Source of the DNA: an uncultured Ectothiorhodospiraceae bacterium
GTDB lineage: Bacteria; Pseudomonadota; Gammaproteobacteria; Nevskiales; Oceanococcaceae
Length of the DNA: 64,000 nt
Direction of reading: 5' to 3'
NCBI GenBank assembly: GCA_937141935.1
Contig: CAKZQS010000005.1
Coordinates: 1 to 64,000, forward strand
Position numbers and translations under genes: made by a program. Under the pieces are notes generated by a model, which worked only from the letters and a program-made list of their open reading frames with translations, ran no database searches and was not told where the DNA came from. This document shows positions 36,350 through 45,387 of the stretch, piece after piece (the stretch's first letter is position 1; the number at the start of each line of letters is the position of its first letter).

Positions 36350-37110
36350 CCCCACGGGCCGATGCAGAACCCCTCGGTTCGACGATTCGGCAGGACAGCC
36401 GAATCGGACGCGAAGCGCAGCGGAGCGCCCCGAAGGGGCGAGGGGCAGGATGCCCCGAGTCCATCCCCGTGGGGACGCAGCCCGCGCAAGCGGGCTGAAA
36501 CACCGCCTCAGTCAATAACCCCGCCAAGTTGATGCCCGGCTTCCTGCCGGGCACCCTTCGGGCGCTCCATTTCATTCCGCGTCCCAGCCGGCTCCTGCCG
36601 GCTGGTCGACGATTCGGCAGGACAGCCGAATCGGACGCGAAGCGAAGCAGAGCGCCCCGCAGGGGCGAGGGGCAGGAGCCCCGAGTCCATCCCCGTGGGG
36701 ACGCAGCCCGCGAAGCGGGCTGATGCACCGCCTCCGTCGATAATACCCGCCGGGTAGATGCCCGGCCTCCGACCGACCACCCCGCGGATGCGCCGTGCAA
36801 GAACGCACCCCAGCCGGCTCCTCCCGGCTGGTCGACGTCCGGCACAGGATGTGCCGGACGAGCAAGCGCAGCGAGGCCGCAGGGGCGAGGGGCAGGAGCC
36901 CCGAGCCCATCCCCGTGCGGACGCAGCCCGCGCAGCGGGCTGATGCACCACCTCCGTCGATAACGCCCGCCGGGTAGATGCCCGGCCCCGACCCACCACC
37001 CCGCGGACGCGCCGCGGGACGGCGCGCCCCAGCCGGGGCCCGGCTCGTCCCGCGAGCCAGGCCCCTCCACCCCCGCGCCCCCATCAGCGCCCGGCATCCC
37101 GCCGGGCACG
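36350..37110. repeat. Tandem hairpin-rich repeats (period ~226 bp) derived in part from the tRNA-Glu end
   Basis: Three full units and a decayed fourth follow tRNA-Glu. The marker GACGATTCGG/GACGTCCGGC begins at 36381, 36608 and 36834. Each unit has a series of small palindromes: one near the marker (36384-36405, 36611-36632, 36837-36859), CCCCGCAGGGGC types, ATCCCCGTGGGGACGC (36463, 36689, 36909) and AGCCCGCGCAAGCGGGCT types. The last two match the tRNA-Glu 3' end and its terminator stem. In the third unit both arms of the marker palindrome changed together, keeping full pairing. I see no gene here, only accidental open frames. The 1.1-kb gap 36306-37409 holds this array and the leader that follows. 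Confidence 0.85.
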
Positions 37111-37139
37111 CTGCCACCAAAGTCCGCCTCCATCCTGCC

Positions 37140-37409
37140 CCGGCATCGCGGTTGGCGATGTGAGGAATGACACACCGCCGCCATGGACGCGGGTGTACTA
37201 TCGCGACGGGGCACAGGGAAAGCAGCGGCCCGCATCGCTTGGCGATGCCCGTCGCTCGACCTCTCGGGGTGTAGTGCCCGGTAAAGATTCGACGCCGACC
37301 GTGGGGACGGGGGCAGCGGGTCTACCCGGTCAGCATCGTTGGAAGCCGCAGCGGACATTGGGGAATGTCCACAGCCGCGCGCTTCGGGTGACACCCTGGG
37401 GGTCCACAA
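37140..37409 (+). other. Structured, gene-free leader before the anchor-P-type gene
   Basis: No coding signal. Hairpins include GCATCGC/GCGATGC (37232-37248) and GGACATT/AATGTCC with loop GGGG (37353-37370), the latter ending 39 bases before the ATG at 37410. The segment CAGGGAAAGCAG near 37213 and GGCAGCGGGTCTACCC near 37313 weakly recall parts of GEMM-I c-di-GMP riboswitches, but the central conserved block is not seen. I do not call a riboswitch. Confidence 0.4.
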
Positions 37410-38825
37410 ATGAACACACTCATCTCTGGCGCCGCTCGTCGGCGCAATGCTGCGCTGCGCGGTGGCCTGCTGCTGGCCTGCACGCTGGGGGCGGGGCTGG
37501 CTCAAGCGCAGCCCGGCGCGACCCTTGGCGGCCACGCCCATGGCGGCAACGCCAGACTGACCCATGCACTGCTTCCGGAGGTGCATCTGGGGCGCCTGGC
37601 GCCGCAACATATGCCCTGCCTCGCCCGCGACGGCGTGGTCTACAGCAATGGCGTCGACGCCTCGGAGGCCAGCGCGCCCAGCGGCGGCATGCTGGGAGGG
37701 CCGGCGTTGCAGCTGCAGACCGGCCACGTTTCCAACAGCGGCGAAATCAACAGCACGAGCGGGCTGCGCGTCGTGCGCGAGCAATCCCAAGTCAGCCGTG
37801 TTTCGTTGCTGGGCGGGCTGATTCAGGCCGATGCGGTGGAGGCAAACTCCTTCACCGACGAAAACGGCGCCCAGGGCGGCAGCACCCTGCTGCAAAACCT
37901 GGTGATTGCGGGCACACCCATCAGCCAACAATCACCGCCCCCCAACACGGTGCTGACGCCGCAAAACTCCGCGCTGCCGCCGGGCCTGCGGGTGGTGCTG
38001 AACGAACAGCGCGTCAATGCCCGCGGGCAACAGGTCGTGCACGGCCTGCATGTCATCGTGCAGGACCTGGCCGGCTACTCGGGGCACATCCGGATCGCCC
38101 GAGCGGTCACGCAACTGCGTGAGGGCCGGCCGGGGCTGCGCGCCGTGGCCTACGGCCTGACCCAACACAACACGGCCGCGGCGCAGGGCAACGGGGGCAG
38201 CCAGCGGACCGGCAAGCAAAACATCGTGCGGCTGGCCTGCCGCGCCGACTACAAGACCGATACGCAGGTTCGTGCGACGGTCCCGGGGCTGGTGACCACC
38301 GGCACGCTGGTTTCGGAGGTGCAGGGGGACAACCTGCCGCGTGCCCGCGCGCTGTCGCGCGTGGAGGACGTCAGCCTGCTGGGTGGGCTGGTGACGGCCG
38401 ACGCGGTCACGGCCATCGTCGACAGCCACAGCCAGGGTGGCGTGGCGCAGTCCAGCGGCGCGGAATCGCAGTTTGTCGGCCTGCGCGTGAATGGCCTGCC
38501 CATAGGCAACGTGATCCCGGAATTAGCCTTCGGCGTGCCCCCGAACACGCGCATCTCCGGCGCTCAGCTCGAGGCCGCGATCTGCGCCGCCGACCCGCTG
38601 GGCACGGCCTGCGCGCTCGCCGGCGGTTTGACGCTGTGGCTCAACCGCCAGTTGTGTGTCGTTGACGGCACGCGCACTGACCCCACGCAATGCTTCGGCC
38701 AGGCTGACGCGCGCATGACGGCTATGGGCATTCAACTGCTGGTGGGTGCCAGCAACGCCGCGGCCGGCGCGCAGGCTGGCACAAACTTGCGGGTGGCCGT
38801 GGCGCACTCGGCGGTCGGCCCCTAG
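37410..38825 (+). CDS. Secreted protein with duplicated choice-of-anchor P type domain
   Basis: A 471-residue secreted protein. The signal peptide is residues 1 to about 33 (LLLACTLGAGLAQAQ). Two related units follow. Each starts with VSLLGGL(I/V)xADAV (about 131 and 320), goes on to a Ser/Gly-rich strand, then a (V/L)NG or IAGTPI-like strand, PPNT, and a (V/L)xLNxQ segment. This matches the choice-of-anchor P pattern. Such proteins usually carry a C-terminal sorting signal, but here the chain ends in LRVAVAHSAVGP with none. Three or four Cys could form disulfides. Its role is unknown; a surface or matrix protein is inferred. Confidence 0.7.
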   Translation: MNTLISGAARRRNAALRGGLLLACTLGAGLAQAQPGATLGGHAHGGNARLTHALLPEVHLGRLAPQHMPCLARDGVVYSNGVDASEASAPSGGMLGGPALQLQTGHVSNSGEINSTSGLRVVREQSQVSRVSLLGGLIQADAVEANSFTDENGAQGGSTLLQNLVIAGTPISQQSPPPNTVLTPQNSALPPGLRVVLNEQRVNARGQQVVHGLHVIVQDLAGYSGHIRIARAVTQLREGRPGLRAVAYGLTQHNTAAAQGNGGSQRTGKQNIVRLACRADYKTDTQVRATVPGLVTTGTLVSEVQGDNLPRARALSRVEDVSLLGGLVTADAVTAIVDSHSQGGVAQSSGAESQFVGLRVNGLPIGNVIPELAFGVPPNTRISGAQLEAAICAADPLGTACALAGGLTLWLNRQLCVVDGTRTDPTQCFGQADARMTAMGIQLLVGASNAAAGAQAGTNLRVAVAHSAVGP

Positions 38826-38832
38826 TCGCGTC

Positions 38833-38863
38833 GGCACCGCCGCCCACCCAGGGCGGCGGTGCC
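38833..38863 (+). terminator. Perfect 13-bp hairpin after the anchor-P-type gene
   Basis: GGCACCGCCGCCC and GGGCGGCGGTGCC pair perfectly around ACCCA, eight bases after the stop. There is no U run, so it would act as a Rho-aided or RNA-stabilising hairpin. A second weaker palindrome lies near 38900-38920. The rest of the gap to 39069 has no gene. Confidence 0.55.
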
Positions 38864-39069
38864 GCGGCCCGGGCGGCGGCGACAGCACGACGCAGGTGCG
38901 CCGCCGCGATTTCGGCGCAAGGGGGGCGGGGAGGCCCGCAACCGCCCACGCGCCAAGGCGCAATCGCCCCCGCAGACGTTCACAAGTTCTTGACTGAGGG
39001 CGGGTTGTACTGCACGCGTCGAAGTGCGCGCGGCAACCGGGGCCGGGCGCATGCCGCCCGGAGATTGCG

Positions 39070-40983
39070 ATGCGCCCCAGCCATACCCTGCCGCCCCTCG
39101 TCCTGCTCGCCAGCGTCACGCTGGGCGTGCAGGCCATGGGGGAGCTGCCCGAGGACCTGACCGCGCTGAGCCTGGAGGCTCTGCTGGACATCGAGGTGAC
39201 CTCGGTTTCCAAGCGACCGCAGGGTCTGTCGGAGGTTCCGGCGGCGGTGTTTGTGCTCAGCGCCGAGGAGATCGAGAACAGCGGCGCGCGCACGATCCCC
39301 GAGGCCCTGCGGCTGGTGCCGGGGCTGCACGTGGCCCGCGTGGACGGCCAGCGCTGGGCGATTACGGCCCGCGGCTTCAATGGCGTCGTGGCCGACAAGA
39401 TGGAGGTGCTGATCGACGGCCGCAGCGTGTATTCGCCGCTGTTCTCGGGCGTGTTCTGGGACTCGCAGGACGTCTTCATGCCGGACCTGGAGCGCATCGA
39501 GGTCATTCGCGGCCCGGCGGCGGCGCTGTGGGGCTCGAATGCCGTCAACGGCGTTATCAACATCGTCACCCGCACCGCGGCCGACAGTCAGGGGCCCACG
39601 GCCTATGTCGGCGGCGGCATCGAGCAGGAGGGTTTCGCCGGCCTGCGCTACGGCGGCCGCGCCGGGGCGACGGGCTACTGGCGGGCCTATGCCCAGGCCT
39701 GGCAGCGCGACGGCCAGATGCGCATGGACGGCAGCGACGCGCATGACGCCATCGAGCGCGTACAGGGCGGCTTTCGCGCCGACTGGGAGCGCGGCCGCGA
39801 CCGCTACACGTTGCAGGGCGACGCCTACGCCGGCGAATTCGAGTTTGACGACCCCAACCTCAACCCCGAGGGCCGCGACAACCACCAGGACGGCCACAAC
39901 CTGCTGGCGCGCTGGCAGCGGCTTTTTGGCCCGCAGTCGCAGCTGTCGCTGCAGCTGTACTGGGACCACACCGAGCGCGTGCAGCAGGGCAGCTTTGGCG
40001 AAGAGCGCGACACCTACGACATCGAGCTCAAGCACAGCTTCGCCTGGGGCCAGCGGCACACGCTGGTGTGGGGCGCCGGCTATCGCGTCAGCCGGGACGA
40101 GCAGGCCAACCCCCCGCTGATCCTGTTCACCCCGGCCGAGCGCGAGGTGCGCAGCGCCAACTTCTTCGTCAACGACGAGATCCGGCTGCGCGAGGACACC
40201 GCGCTGACGCTGAGCGCGCGTATCGAAGACAACGAATTCACCGGCGTCGACACGCAGCCCAGCGTGCGCCTGAGCCACACCTTCAGCGAGCGCACGATGG
40301 CCTGGGCCGCCTGGTCGCAGGCGCTGCGGCTGCCCAACCGGCTGGACAACGATGTGCTGGTGCCCATCCCCGAATTCGGGGCCCGCGGCAACCCCGACTT
40401 CGAGTCCGAAGAGGTTCGCGTGCATGAGCTGGGCCTGCGCCACGCGCTCAGCCGCGAACTCAGCGTCGAGGCCTCGGCCTATTACAACGATTACGCCGAG
40501 CTGCGCGGCGTCGAGCCCGCGGCGGCGCCGGAAATCCCGCTGATCGTCAACAACTACGAGGGCGAGGCCCGCGGCGCCGAACTGACGCTGCGCTGGCTGG
40601 CCACGCCGTCGCTGACGCTGCACGCCGCCTACGCCTGGTTCGACCTGGACCTGGAGCCGCAGGGCAACAGCCAGGATGTGATGACCGAGCTGACCGAAGA
40701 CACGGCGCCCGAGCACCTGGCCTGGCTGCGCTGGGACTGGCGGCCGGATGCGCGCTGGCGCGTCGGCGGCCAGCTGCGCTACGTCGGCGAGGTGCCGCGC
40801 TACGCGGTGGACGCCTATACCGAGCTGGATCTGGAGCTGGGCCTGCGCCTGGCGCCGGACTGGGAGCTGAGCCTGGTCGGCCAGGACCTGCTCTCGCCCG
40901 CGCACGCCGAATGGGGCGAGGCCGACTCGCAGGTCGAAAGGGCCGCCTATCTGCAACTGAGCTGGCAGCCGGGGGCGCGCTGA
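39070..40983 (+). CDS. TonB-dependent outer-membrane receptor
   Basis: A 637-residue barrel receptor, short for its family. After a signal peptide the opening LSLEALLDIEVTSVSKRPQGL is the TonB-box region. The plug domain covers about 50-165, with PEALRLVPGLHVARV and IEVIRGPAAALWGSNAVNGVINI (in part). The 22-strand barrel follows. The ribosome site GGAG lies before ATG 39070. Its stop overlaps the YfiR-family start (TGATG), and a histidine kinase follows. This suggests that the receptor senses as well as transports. No siderophore or vitamin gene is adjacent, so the ligand is open. Confidence 0.9.
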   Translation: MRPSHTLPPLVLLASVTLGVQAMGELPEDLTALSLEALLDIEVTSVSKRPQGLSEVPAAVFVLSAEEIENSGARTIPEALRLVPGLHVARVDGQRWAITARGFNGVVADKMEVLIDGRSVYSPLFSGVFWDSQDVFMPDLERIEVIRGPAAALWGSNAVNGVINIVTRTAADSQGPTAYVGGGIEQEGFAGLRYGGRAGATGYWRAYAQAWQRDGQMRMDGSDAHDAIERVQGGFRADWERGRDRYTLQGDAYAGEFEFDDPNLNPEGRDNHQDGHNLLARWQRLFGPQSQLSLQLYWDHTERVQQGSFGEERDTYDIELKHSFAWGQRHTLVWGAGYRVSRDEQANPPLILFTPAEREVRSANFFVNDEIRLREDTALTLSARIEDNEFTGVDTQPSVRLSHTFSERTMAWAAWSQALRLPNRLDNDVLVPIPEFGARGNPDFESEEVRVHELGLRHALSRELSVEASAYYNDYAELRGVEPAAAPEIPLIVNNYEGEARGAELTLRWLATPSLTLHAAYAWFDLDLEPQGNSQDVMTELTEDTAPEHLAWLRWDWRPDARWRVGGQLRYVGEVPRYAVDAYTELDLELGLRLAPDWELSLVGQDLLSPAHAEWGEADSQVERAAYLQLSWQPGAR

Positions 40984-41639
40984 TGGCGCCATCTCCCATC
41001 TGGCCGGCCCGCGTAGCCGGCGGCGCGCTGCGGCCGCTGTCGCCAGCGAGGTTGCGGCCCCTGTCGCGGTCCCTGTTGCGGTCCAGGTCGGGCCCCGGCA
41101 CGCGGTCGCGCGCCTGGCTCCGGGTGGGCCTGCTCGCCAGCCTGTGCGCCCTGTGGGCGCCGGCGGCGCTGGCCGGCGACCTTGAGCAGCGGGTCAAGGC
41201 CGCCTTCTTGTACAACGTGGCCAAGTTTGTCGACTGGCCGGCCGACCCCGACGGGCGGCTGGATGTCTGCCTCTACGGCGACACCCAGTTCGCCGAGCTG
41301 GTCGCCGGCGAGCTGGGCGACAAGCGCGTCGCCGGCCGCCCGGTGGCCGTGCACGCACTGGCGACGCTGCCCGCCGGGCGCGACTGCCAGATGCTCTATC
41401 ACGGCGTTTACGCCGACGGCGCGCGGGTGGCTGCCGGGCTGGCGGCACTGGCCGGCCAGCCCGTGCTGACCATTGGCGAGGCCTCGGACTTCCTGCGCCA
41501 GGGCGGCATCATGCGGCTCAAGCGCGTGGAGGGAAAACTGCGCTTCGAGGTGGCCCTGGCGGCCGTGGAAAACTCCGGCCTGGCCATCAGCTCCAAGCTG
41601 CTGCGGCTGGCGCAGATCGTGCGCGACGGCGAGGGCTGA
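40983..41639 (+). CDS. YfiR family (DUF4154) periplasmic protein
   Basis: A 218-residue protein. A signal core (about 46-66, LLASLCALWAPAALAG) is preceded by a long basic leader, so the true start may be further in (in-frame GTG or TTG codons exist). The mature part opens with EQRVKAAFLYNVAKFVDWP, the DUF4154 signature, and contains two Cys (CLYG, DCQM) that may pair as in YfiR. In Pseudomonas YfiR is a periplasmic repressor of the diguanylate cyclase YfiN. Here it lies between a TonB receptor and a kinase, and may carry the signal between them. Confidence 0.87.
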   Translation: MAPSPIWPARVAGGALRPLSPARLRPLSRSLLRSRSGPGTRSRAWLRVGLLASLCALWAPAALAGDLEQRVKAAFLYNVAKFVDWPADPDGRLDVCLYGDTQFAELVAGELGDKRVAGRPVAVHALATLPAGRDCQMLYHGVYADGARVAAGLAALAGQPVLTIGEASDFLRQGGIMRLKRVEGKLRFEVALAAVENSGLAISSKLLRLAQIVRDGEG

Positions 41640-41643
41640 GGCG

Positions 41644-43227
41644 ATGACCCGGCGCTGGATCGCGGCCCTGCAGAACGTGCCCCTGCGGCGCAAGCTGCGC
41701 GTGATCGTGCTGGGCAGCACCCTGCTGACCCTGCTGCTGGTCACCGCGGTGTATGTCAGCTACGAGTGGTTCGCGGCCAACCAGCAGCTGCGCGAAGACC
41801 TGACGGTGCGGGCGCAGATCATCGCCGCCAACAGCACCGCCGCGCTGACCTTCAACGACCCCGATTCGGCGGTGGAGACGCTGGAGGCGCTGCGCGCGAC
41901 CCCGGATGTCGTGCGCGCCTGCCTGTACCGCATGCGCCCCGACCAGGCCAACGAGCTGTTCGCGACCTACCGCGGCGCGGGCGCGCCGGAGGTCGATTGT
42001 CCGGTGGTGGCGGCGCTGGCCGGCGCCCAGGCCCTGGCCGGGCACATGGGCGTGCGTGAAGACGTACGCCTGCAGGGCGTGCGCGTGGGCACGATTTTCG
42101 TCGAGGCCGACCTGCGCAAGCTGTGGGCCCGGCTGCGGGCGGTGATCTGGGGCGGGCTGTGGGTCAGCCTGCTGGTCGCCGCCCTGGCCTATGCCGCCAG
42201 CCGCCTGGTCGAGAGGGCCATCGCCCAGCCGGTGATGGACCTGCACGGCTTGATGCAGCAGGTGGCCAGCAGCGGCGACTACAGCCTGCGCGCCCGCCCG
42301 GCGGGGCGCGACGAGGTCGGCGCCCTGGTCGGCGGCTTTAACACCATGCTGGCGCAAATCGCCGAGCGCGACGATGAGTTGATTGAGGCCCAGGCGGCGC
42401 TGCGCATCGAGGTGGCCGAGCGCGACCGCAGCAATGCCGATCTATCGCAGGCCATGCAGCGCCTGCGCAGCACCCAGGACCAGCTGGTGCAAAGTGAAAA
42501 GATGGCCTCGCTGGGCGGGCTGGTGGCCGGTGTGGCGCACGAGATCAACACGCCCATCGGCGTGGCCTACACGGCCGCCACCACGCTGCAAACCCGCTCG
42601 CGCGACCTCAAGGACGCCTACGACGAAGGCCAGCTGCGCCGCTCACAGCTGGACAAGTTCGTGCGCCAGTCCACCGAGATCGGCGACATGATCGTCAAGA
42701 ACCTGGCCCGCGCGGCGGAGCTGATCCAGAGCTTCAAGCAGGTGGCGGTGGACCAGACCAGCAGCGAGCGGCGCCACTTCGACCTGCGCGCCTACATCGA
42801 CGAAACGCTGCTCAGCCTGCAGCCGCGGCTGAAAAAGCTGCCCTATGAGGTGCACATCGAATGCGATGTGGATGTGCGGATCGATGGCTACCCCGGCGCC
42901 TTTTCGCAGGTGCTGACCAATTTGATCCTGAACTCGGTCACCCACGCCTTCGAGGGCCAGGACCACGGCGAAATCCACATCCACGCGCAGCGGGTCGATG
43001 ACGAGGTCCACCTGCGCTACGAGGACGACGGCATTGGCATGCGCAGCGAACACCGCAAGCGCATTTTTGACCCCTTTTTCACGACCAAACGCGGCCAGGG
43101 CGGAAGCGGCCTGGGCATGCACATCGTCTACAACCTGGTGACGCGGACGATGGGCGGCAGCATCACGCTGCCATCGACCTCCAAGGGCATCGCGTTTGAT
43201 ATCCGCTTCCCGCTGAGGGCGCCCTGA
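41644..43227 (+). CDS. Membrane sensor histidine kinase with CHASE8-like domain
   Basis: A 527-residue kinase. Helices at about 18-37 and 163-184 flank a periplasmic region that has the CHASE8-like opening RAQIIAANSTAALTFNDP. A HAMP domain (about 186-240), a coiled coil, the phosphoacceptor region EKMASLGGLVAGVAHEINTP with His near 300, and a HATPase domain with the N box (NLILNSVTHAF) and GSGLGMHIVYNLV follow. The DxGxG and N motifs look intact. It starts five bases after the YfiR stop and overlaps the response regulator (TGATG). CHASE8 kinases often sit with YfiR-type proteins. Confidence 0.88.
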   Translation: MTRRWIAALQNVPLRRKLRVIVLGSTLLTLLLVTAVYVSYEWFAANQQLREDLTVRAQIIAANSTAALTFNDPDSAVETLEALRATPDVVRACLYRMRPDQANELFATYRGAGAPEVDCPVVAALAGAQALAGHMGVREDVRLQGVRVGTIFVEADLRKLWARLRAVIWGGLWVSLLVAALAYAASRLVERAIAQPVMDLHGLMQQVASSGDYSLRARPAGRDEVGALVGGFNTMLAQIAERDDELIEAQAALRIEVAERDRSNADLSQAMQRLRSTQDQLVQSEKMASLGGLVAGVAHEINTPIGVAYTAATTLQTRSRDLKDAYDEGQLRRSQLDKFVRQSTEIGDMIVKNLARAAELIQSFKQVAVDQTSSERRHFDLRAYIDETLLSLQPRLKKLPYEVHIECDVDVRIDGYPGAFSQVLTNLILNSVTHAFEGQDHGEIHIHAQRVDDEVHLRYEDDGIGMRSEHRKRIFDPFFTTKRGQGGSGLGMHIVYNLVTRTMGGSITLPSTSKGIAFDIRFPLRAP

Positions 43228-44192
43228 TGAACGATGACCTGATCACCCTGATAGAAGACGACGACGGCGACGCGCCGCTGGGCCCACCCTGGAAGGTGCT
43301 GGTGGTCGACGACGAGCAGGAGGTGCACAGCATCACCCGCGTGGCCCTGTCGGACTTCGAGTTCGCCGGCTGCGGGCTCGAGCTGCTGCATGCGCATTCG
43401 GGCGCGGAGGCCGCCGCCATCGTCGACCGCACACCGGACATCGCCGTGATGCTGGTGGATGTGGTGATGGAGACCGACCACGCCGGCCTGGACTTCGTGC
43501 GCCACGTACGCGAGGTCGCGCAGCTGCGCTTCCCGCGGATCATCCTGCGCACCGGCCAGCCCGGCCAGGCGCCCGAGCGGCAGGTGATTACCGAATACGA
43601 CATCAACGACTACAAGCAAAAGACCGAGCTGACCCAGCAGAAGATGTTCACGGTGATGCACACCTCCATCGCCTCCTATCGCGACCTGATGGCCTTGAAC
43701 AACAGCCGCCACGGGCTGCGCAAGGTCATCGAGGCCAGCGCCCAGCTCTTCGAGCTGCAGTCGATGGAGCGCTTTGCCCAGGGTGTGCTGGAGCAGCTCG
43801 CCGCCCTGCTCTACCTGCATAACGAGGCCCTGGTGCTGCGTGCCGAGGGCCTGGCCGCCGAAAAGCAGAACGGCGACATGGAGATCCTGGCCGGCACGGG
43901 GCGCTTCGCCGAGTACAGCGGTCGCAACGCGCGCGAGGTGCTGCCCGAACCACTCTTCGCCCTGCTGGCGCACACGGCCGAAAACGGCGGCTGGGTGCAT
44001 GGCGACAGCTATTTCACGGCGATGTACCGTACGGCCGAGGGCGTGCGCAACATCCTGTACATCGCCAGCGGCTCGCAGATTGGCACGCCCGACCGCGAAC
44101 TGATCGAGCTGTATTGCCGCTGTGTGGGCCGCGCGCACGACAACCTGCGGCGCGTGCTGGCCGCCCTGGGCGACCAGGGCCTGCCGGGATAA
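43227..44192 (+). CDS. Response regulator with DUF3369 output
   Basis: A 321-residue protein. The receiver (about 24-150) has VVDDEQEVH, the phosphoacceptor Asp in LVDVVMETD and ILRTGQPGQAP. The DUF3369 domain (about 155-315) is GAF-like and of unknown activity; in relatives it is followed by an HD-GYP phosphodiesterase domain, which is absent here. It is a probable target of the upstream kinase. Its receiver is a close paralogue of the one in the next gene. Confidence 0.87.
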   Translation: MNDDLITLIEDDDGDAPLGPPWKVLVVDDEQEVHSITRVALSDFEFAGCGLELLHAHSGAEAAAIVDRTPDIAVMLVDVVMETDHAGLDFVRHVREVAQLRFPRIILRTGQPGQAPERQVITEYDINDYKQKTELTQQKMFTVMHTSIASYRDLMALNNSRHGLRKVIEASAQLFELQSMERFAQGVLEQLAALLYLHNEALVLRAEGLAAEKQNGDMEILAGTGRFAEYSGRNAREVLPEPLFALLAHTAENGGWVHGDSYFTAMYRTAEGVRNILYIASGSQIGTPDRELIELYCRCVGRAHDNLRRVLAALGDQGLPG

Positions 44193-44202
44193 GGAGGCCG
44201 CG

Positions 44203-45387
44203 ATGAGCGAAGGCGACGACCTGGTCCTGCTTGGCGATGCCGACGAGAGCGGCGCGGCCGGCCATGGCCCGGCCTGGAAGCTGCTGATTGTCGACGACGA
44301 GCCCGAGGTGCACCGCGTTACCCACATGGTGCTCGATGACTTCCAGTTCCAGGGCCGGCCGCTGCGGCTGATCGAGGCGCACTCGGCGCGCGAGGCCATC
44401 GGCCTGCTCGACGCCCACCCCGACATCGCGCTGGTGCTGCTGGATGTGGTGATGGAATCCGAACACGCCGGCTTTACCGTGGTGCAGCACGTGCGCGAAA
44501 CGCTGGGCAACCGCACGATGCGGATCATCCTGCGCACCGGCCAGCCCGGCCAGGCGCCGGCCCGGCAGGTGATCCAGCGCTACGAGATCAACGATTACCA
44601 CAGCAAGGCCGAACTGACGGCCGAGCGCATGTACATCACGATCTACACCGCGCTGTCGATGTATGAGCACCTGCGCACCATCGAGCGCCGCGAGCAGCAG
44701 CTGCAGTCGGCCTATGCCGAGATCGAGCAGCTGGTCTACATCGCCGCGCACGATCTGCAGGAGCCCCTGCTCAGCGTCACCTCGCTCAGCCAGCGCCTGC
44801 TCAGCGTCAATCGCGAGCAGCTGGATGCCAACGGCGTGCGCTGCCTGGACTACATCGGCACCGCCGTCGGCCGCATGAGCGCGCTGGTGCGCGACCTGCT
44901 CGACTATTCCAAGCTCGGCCAGGCGCATCCGCCCGAGGCCGTGGACCTCGACGCCCTGGTGGCGGAGCTGCGCGAGGACATGGCCGGCCACCTGCAGGCG
45001 GCCCAGGCCCAACTCGACTGCGAGCCGCTGGGTCAGGTCCAGGGCCAGCCCACCAAGCTAAAGATGCTGCTGCAAAACCTGATCTCGAATGCCCTGAAAT
45101 ACCGCCACCCCGAGCGGGCGCCGCATATCGAAATCGGCCTGCGCCGTGATCGCGGCCAAGCGGTGTACTGGCTGGCCGACAACGGCATCGGCATCGCCGC
45201 CGAGCACCACCGCCGCATCTTCAACGTGTTCCAGCGCCTGCATGAGCGCGAGGCGGTGCCCGGCACCGGCATCGGCCTGGCCCATTGCAAGAAGATCGTG
45301 GAACAGCACGGCGGCCAGATCTGGGTGGAATCCGAGCCCGAGCACGGCACCACCGTCTTTTTCAGCCTGCCTGGAGACGAAGCATGA
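44203..45387 (+). CDS. Receiver-histidine kinase hybrid
   Basis: A 394-residue soluble protein with no membrane segment. The receiver (about 25-150) has IVDDEPEVH, the Asp in LLDVVMESE and ILRTGQPGQAP. The kinase part begins with the phosphoacceptor IAAHDLQEPLLSV (about 181-193) and ends in a HATPase domain with NLISNALKY and GTGIGLAHCKKIVEQHGG. A perfect AAGGAGG lies before ATG 44203. The order receiver-then-kinase means it can be switched on by a partner kinase and pass the phosphate on, for instance to the receiver in the next gene, whose ATG overlaps its stop. Confidence 0.88.
   Translation: MSEGDDLVLLGDADESGAAGHGPAWKLLIVDDEPEVHRVTHMVLDDFQFQGRPLRLIEAHSAREAIGLLDAHPDIALVLLDVVMESEHAGFTVVQHVRETLGNRTMRIILRTGQPGQAPARQVIQRYEINDYHSKAELTAERMYITIYTALSMYEHLRTIERREQQLQSAYAEIEQLVYIAAHDLQEPLLSVTSLSQRLLSVNREQLDANGVRCLDYIGTAVGRMSALVRDLLDYSKLGQAHPPEAVDLDALVAELREDMAGHLQAAQAQLDCEPLGQVQGQPTKLKMLLQNLISNALKYRHPERAPHIEIGLRRDRGQAVYWLADNGIGIAAEHHRRIFNVFQRLHEREAVPGTGIGLAHCKKIVEQHGGQIWVESEPEHGTTVFFSLPGDEA

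Noticed and set aside
37200-37345. GEMM-I c-di-GMP riboswitch
   Set aside because: Only two short pieces resemble the consensus and the central GACGCAAAGCC-type block is missing; kept as a structured leader only.
36249-37931. Long - strand frames over the tRNA-Glu repeat array
   Set aside because: They run antisense through the tRNA and hairpins and into the anchor-P gene. Repeated GFEPR- and PHGDGLG-like segments come from translated palindromes, a known source of false genes.
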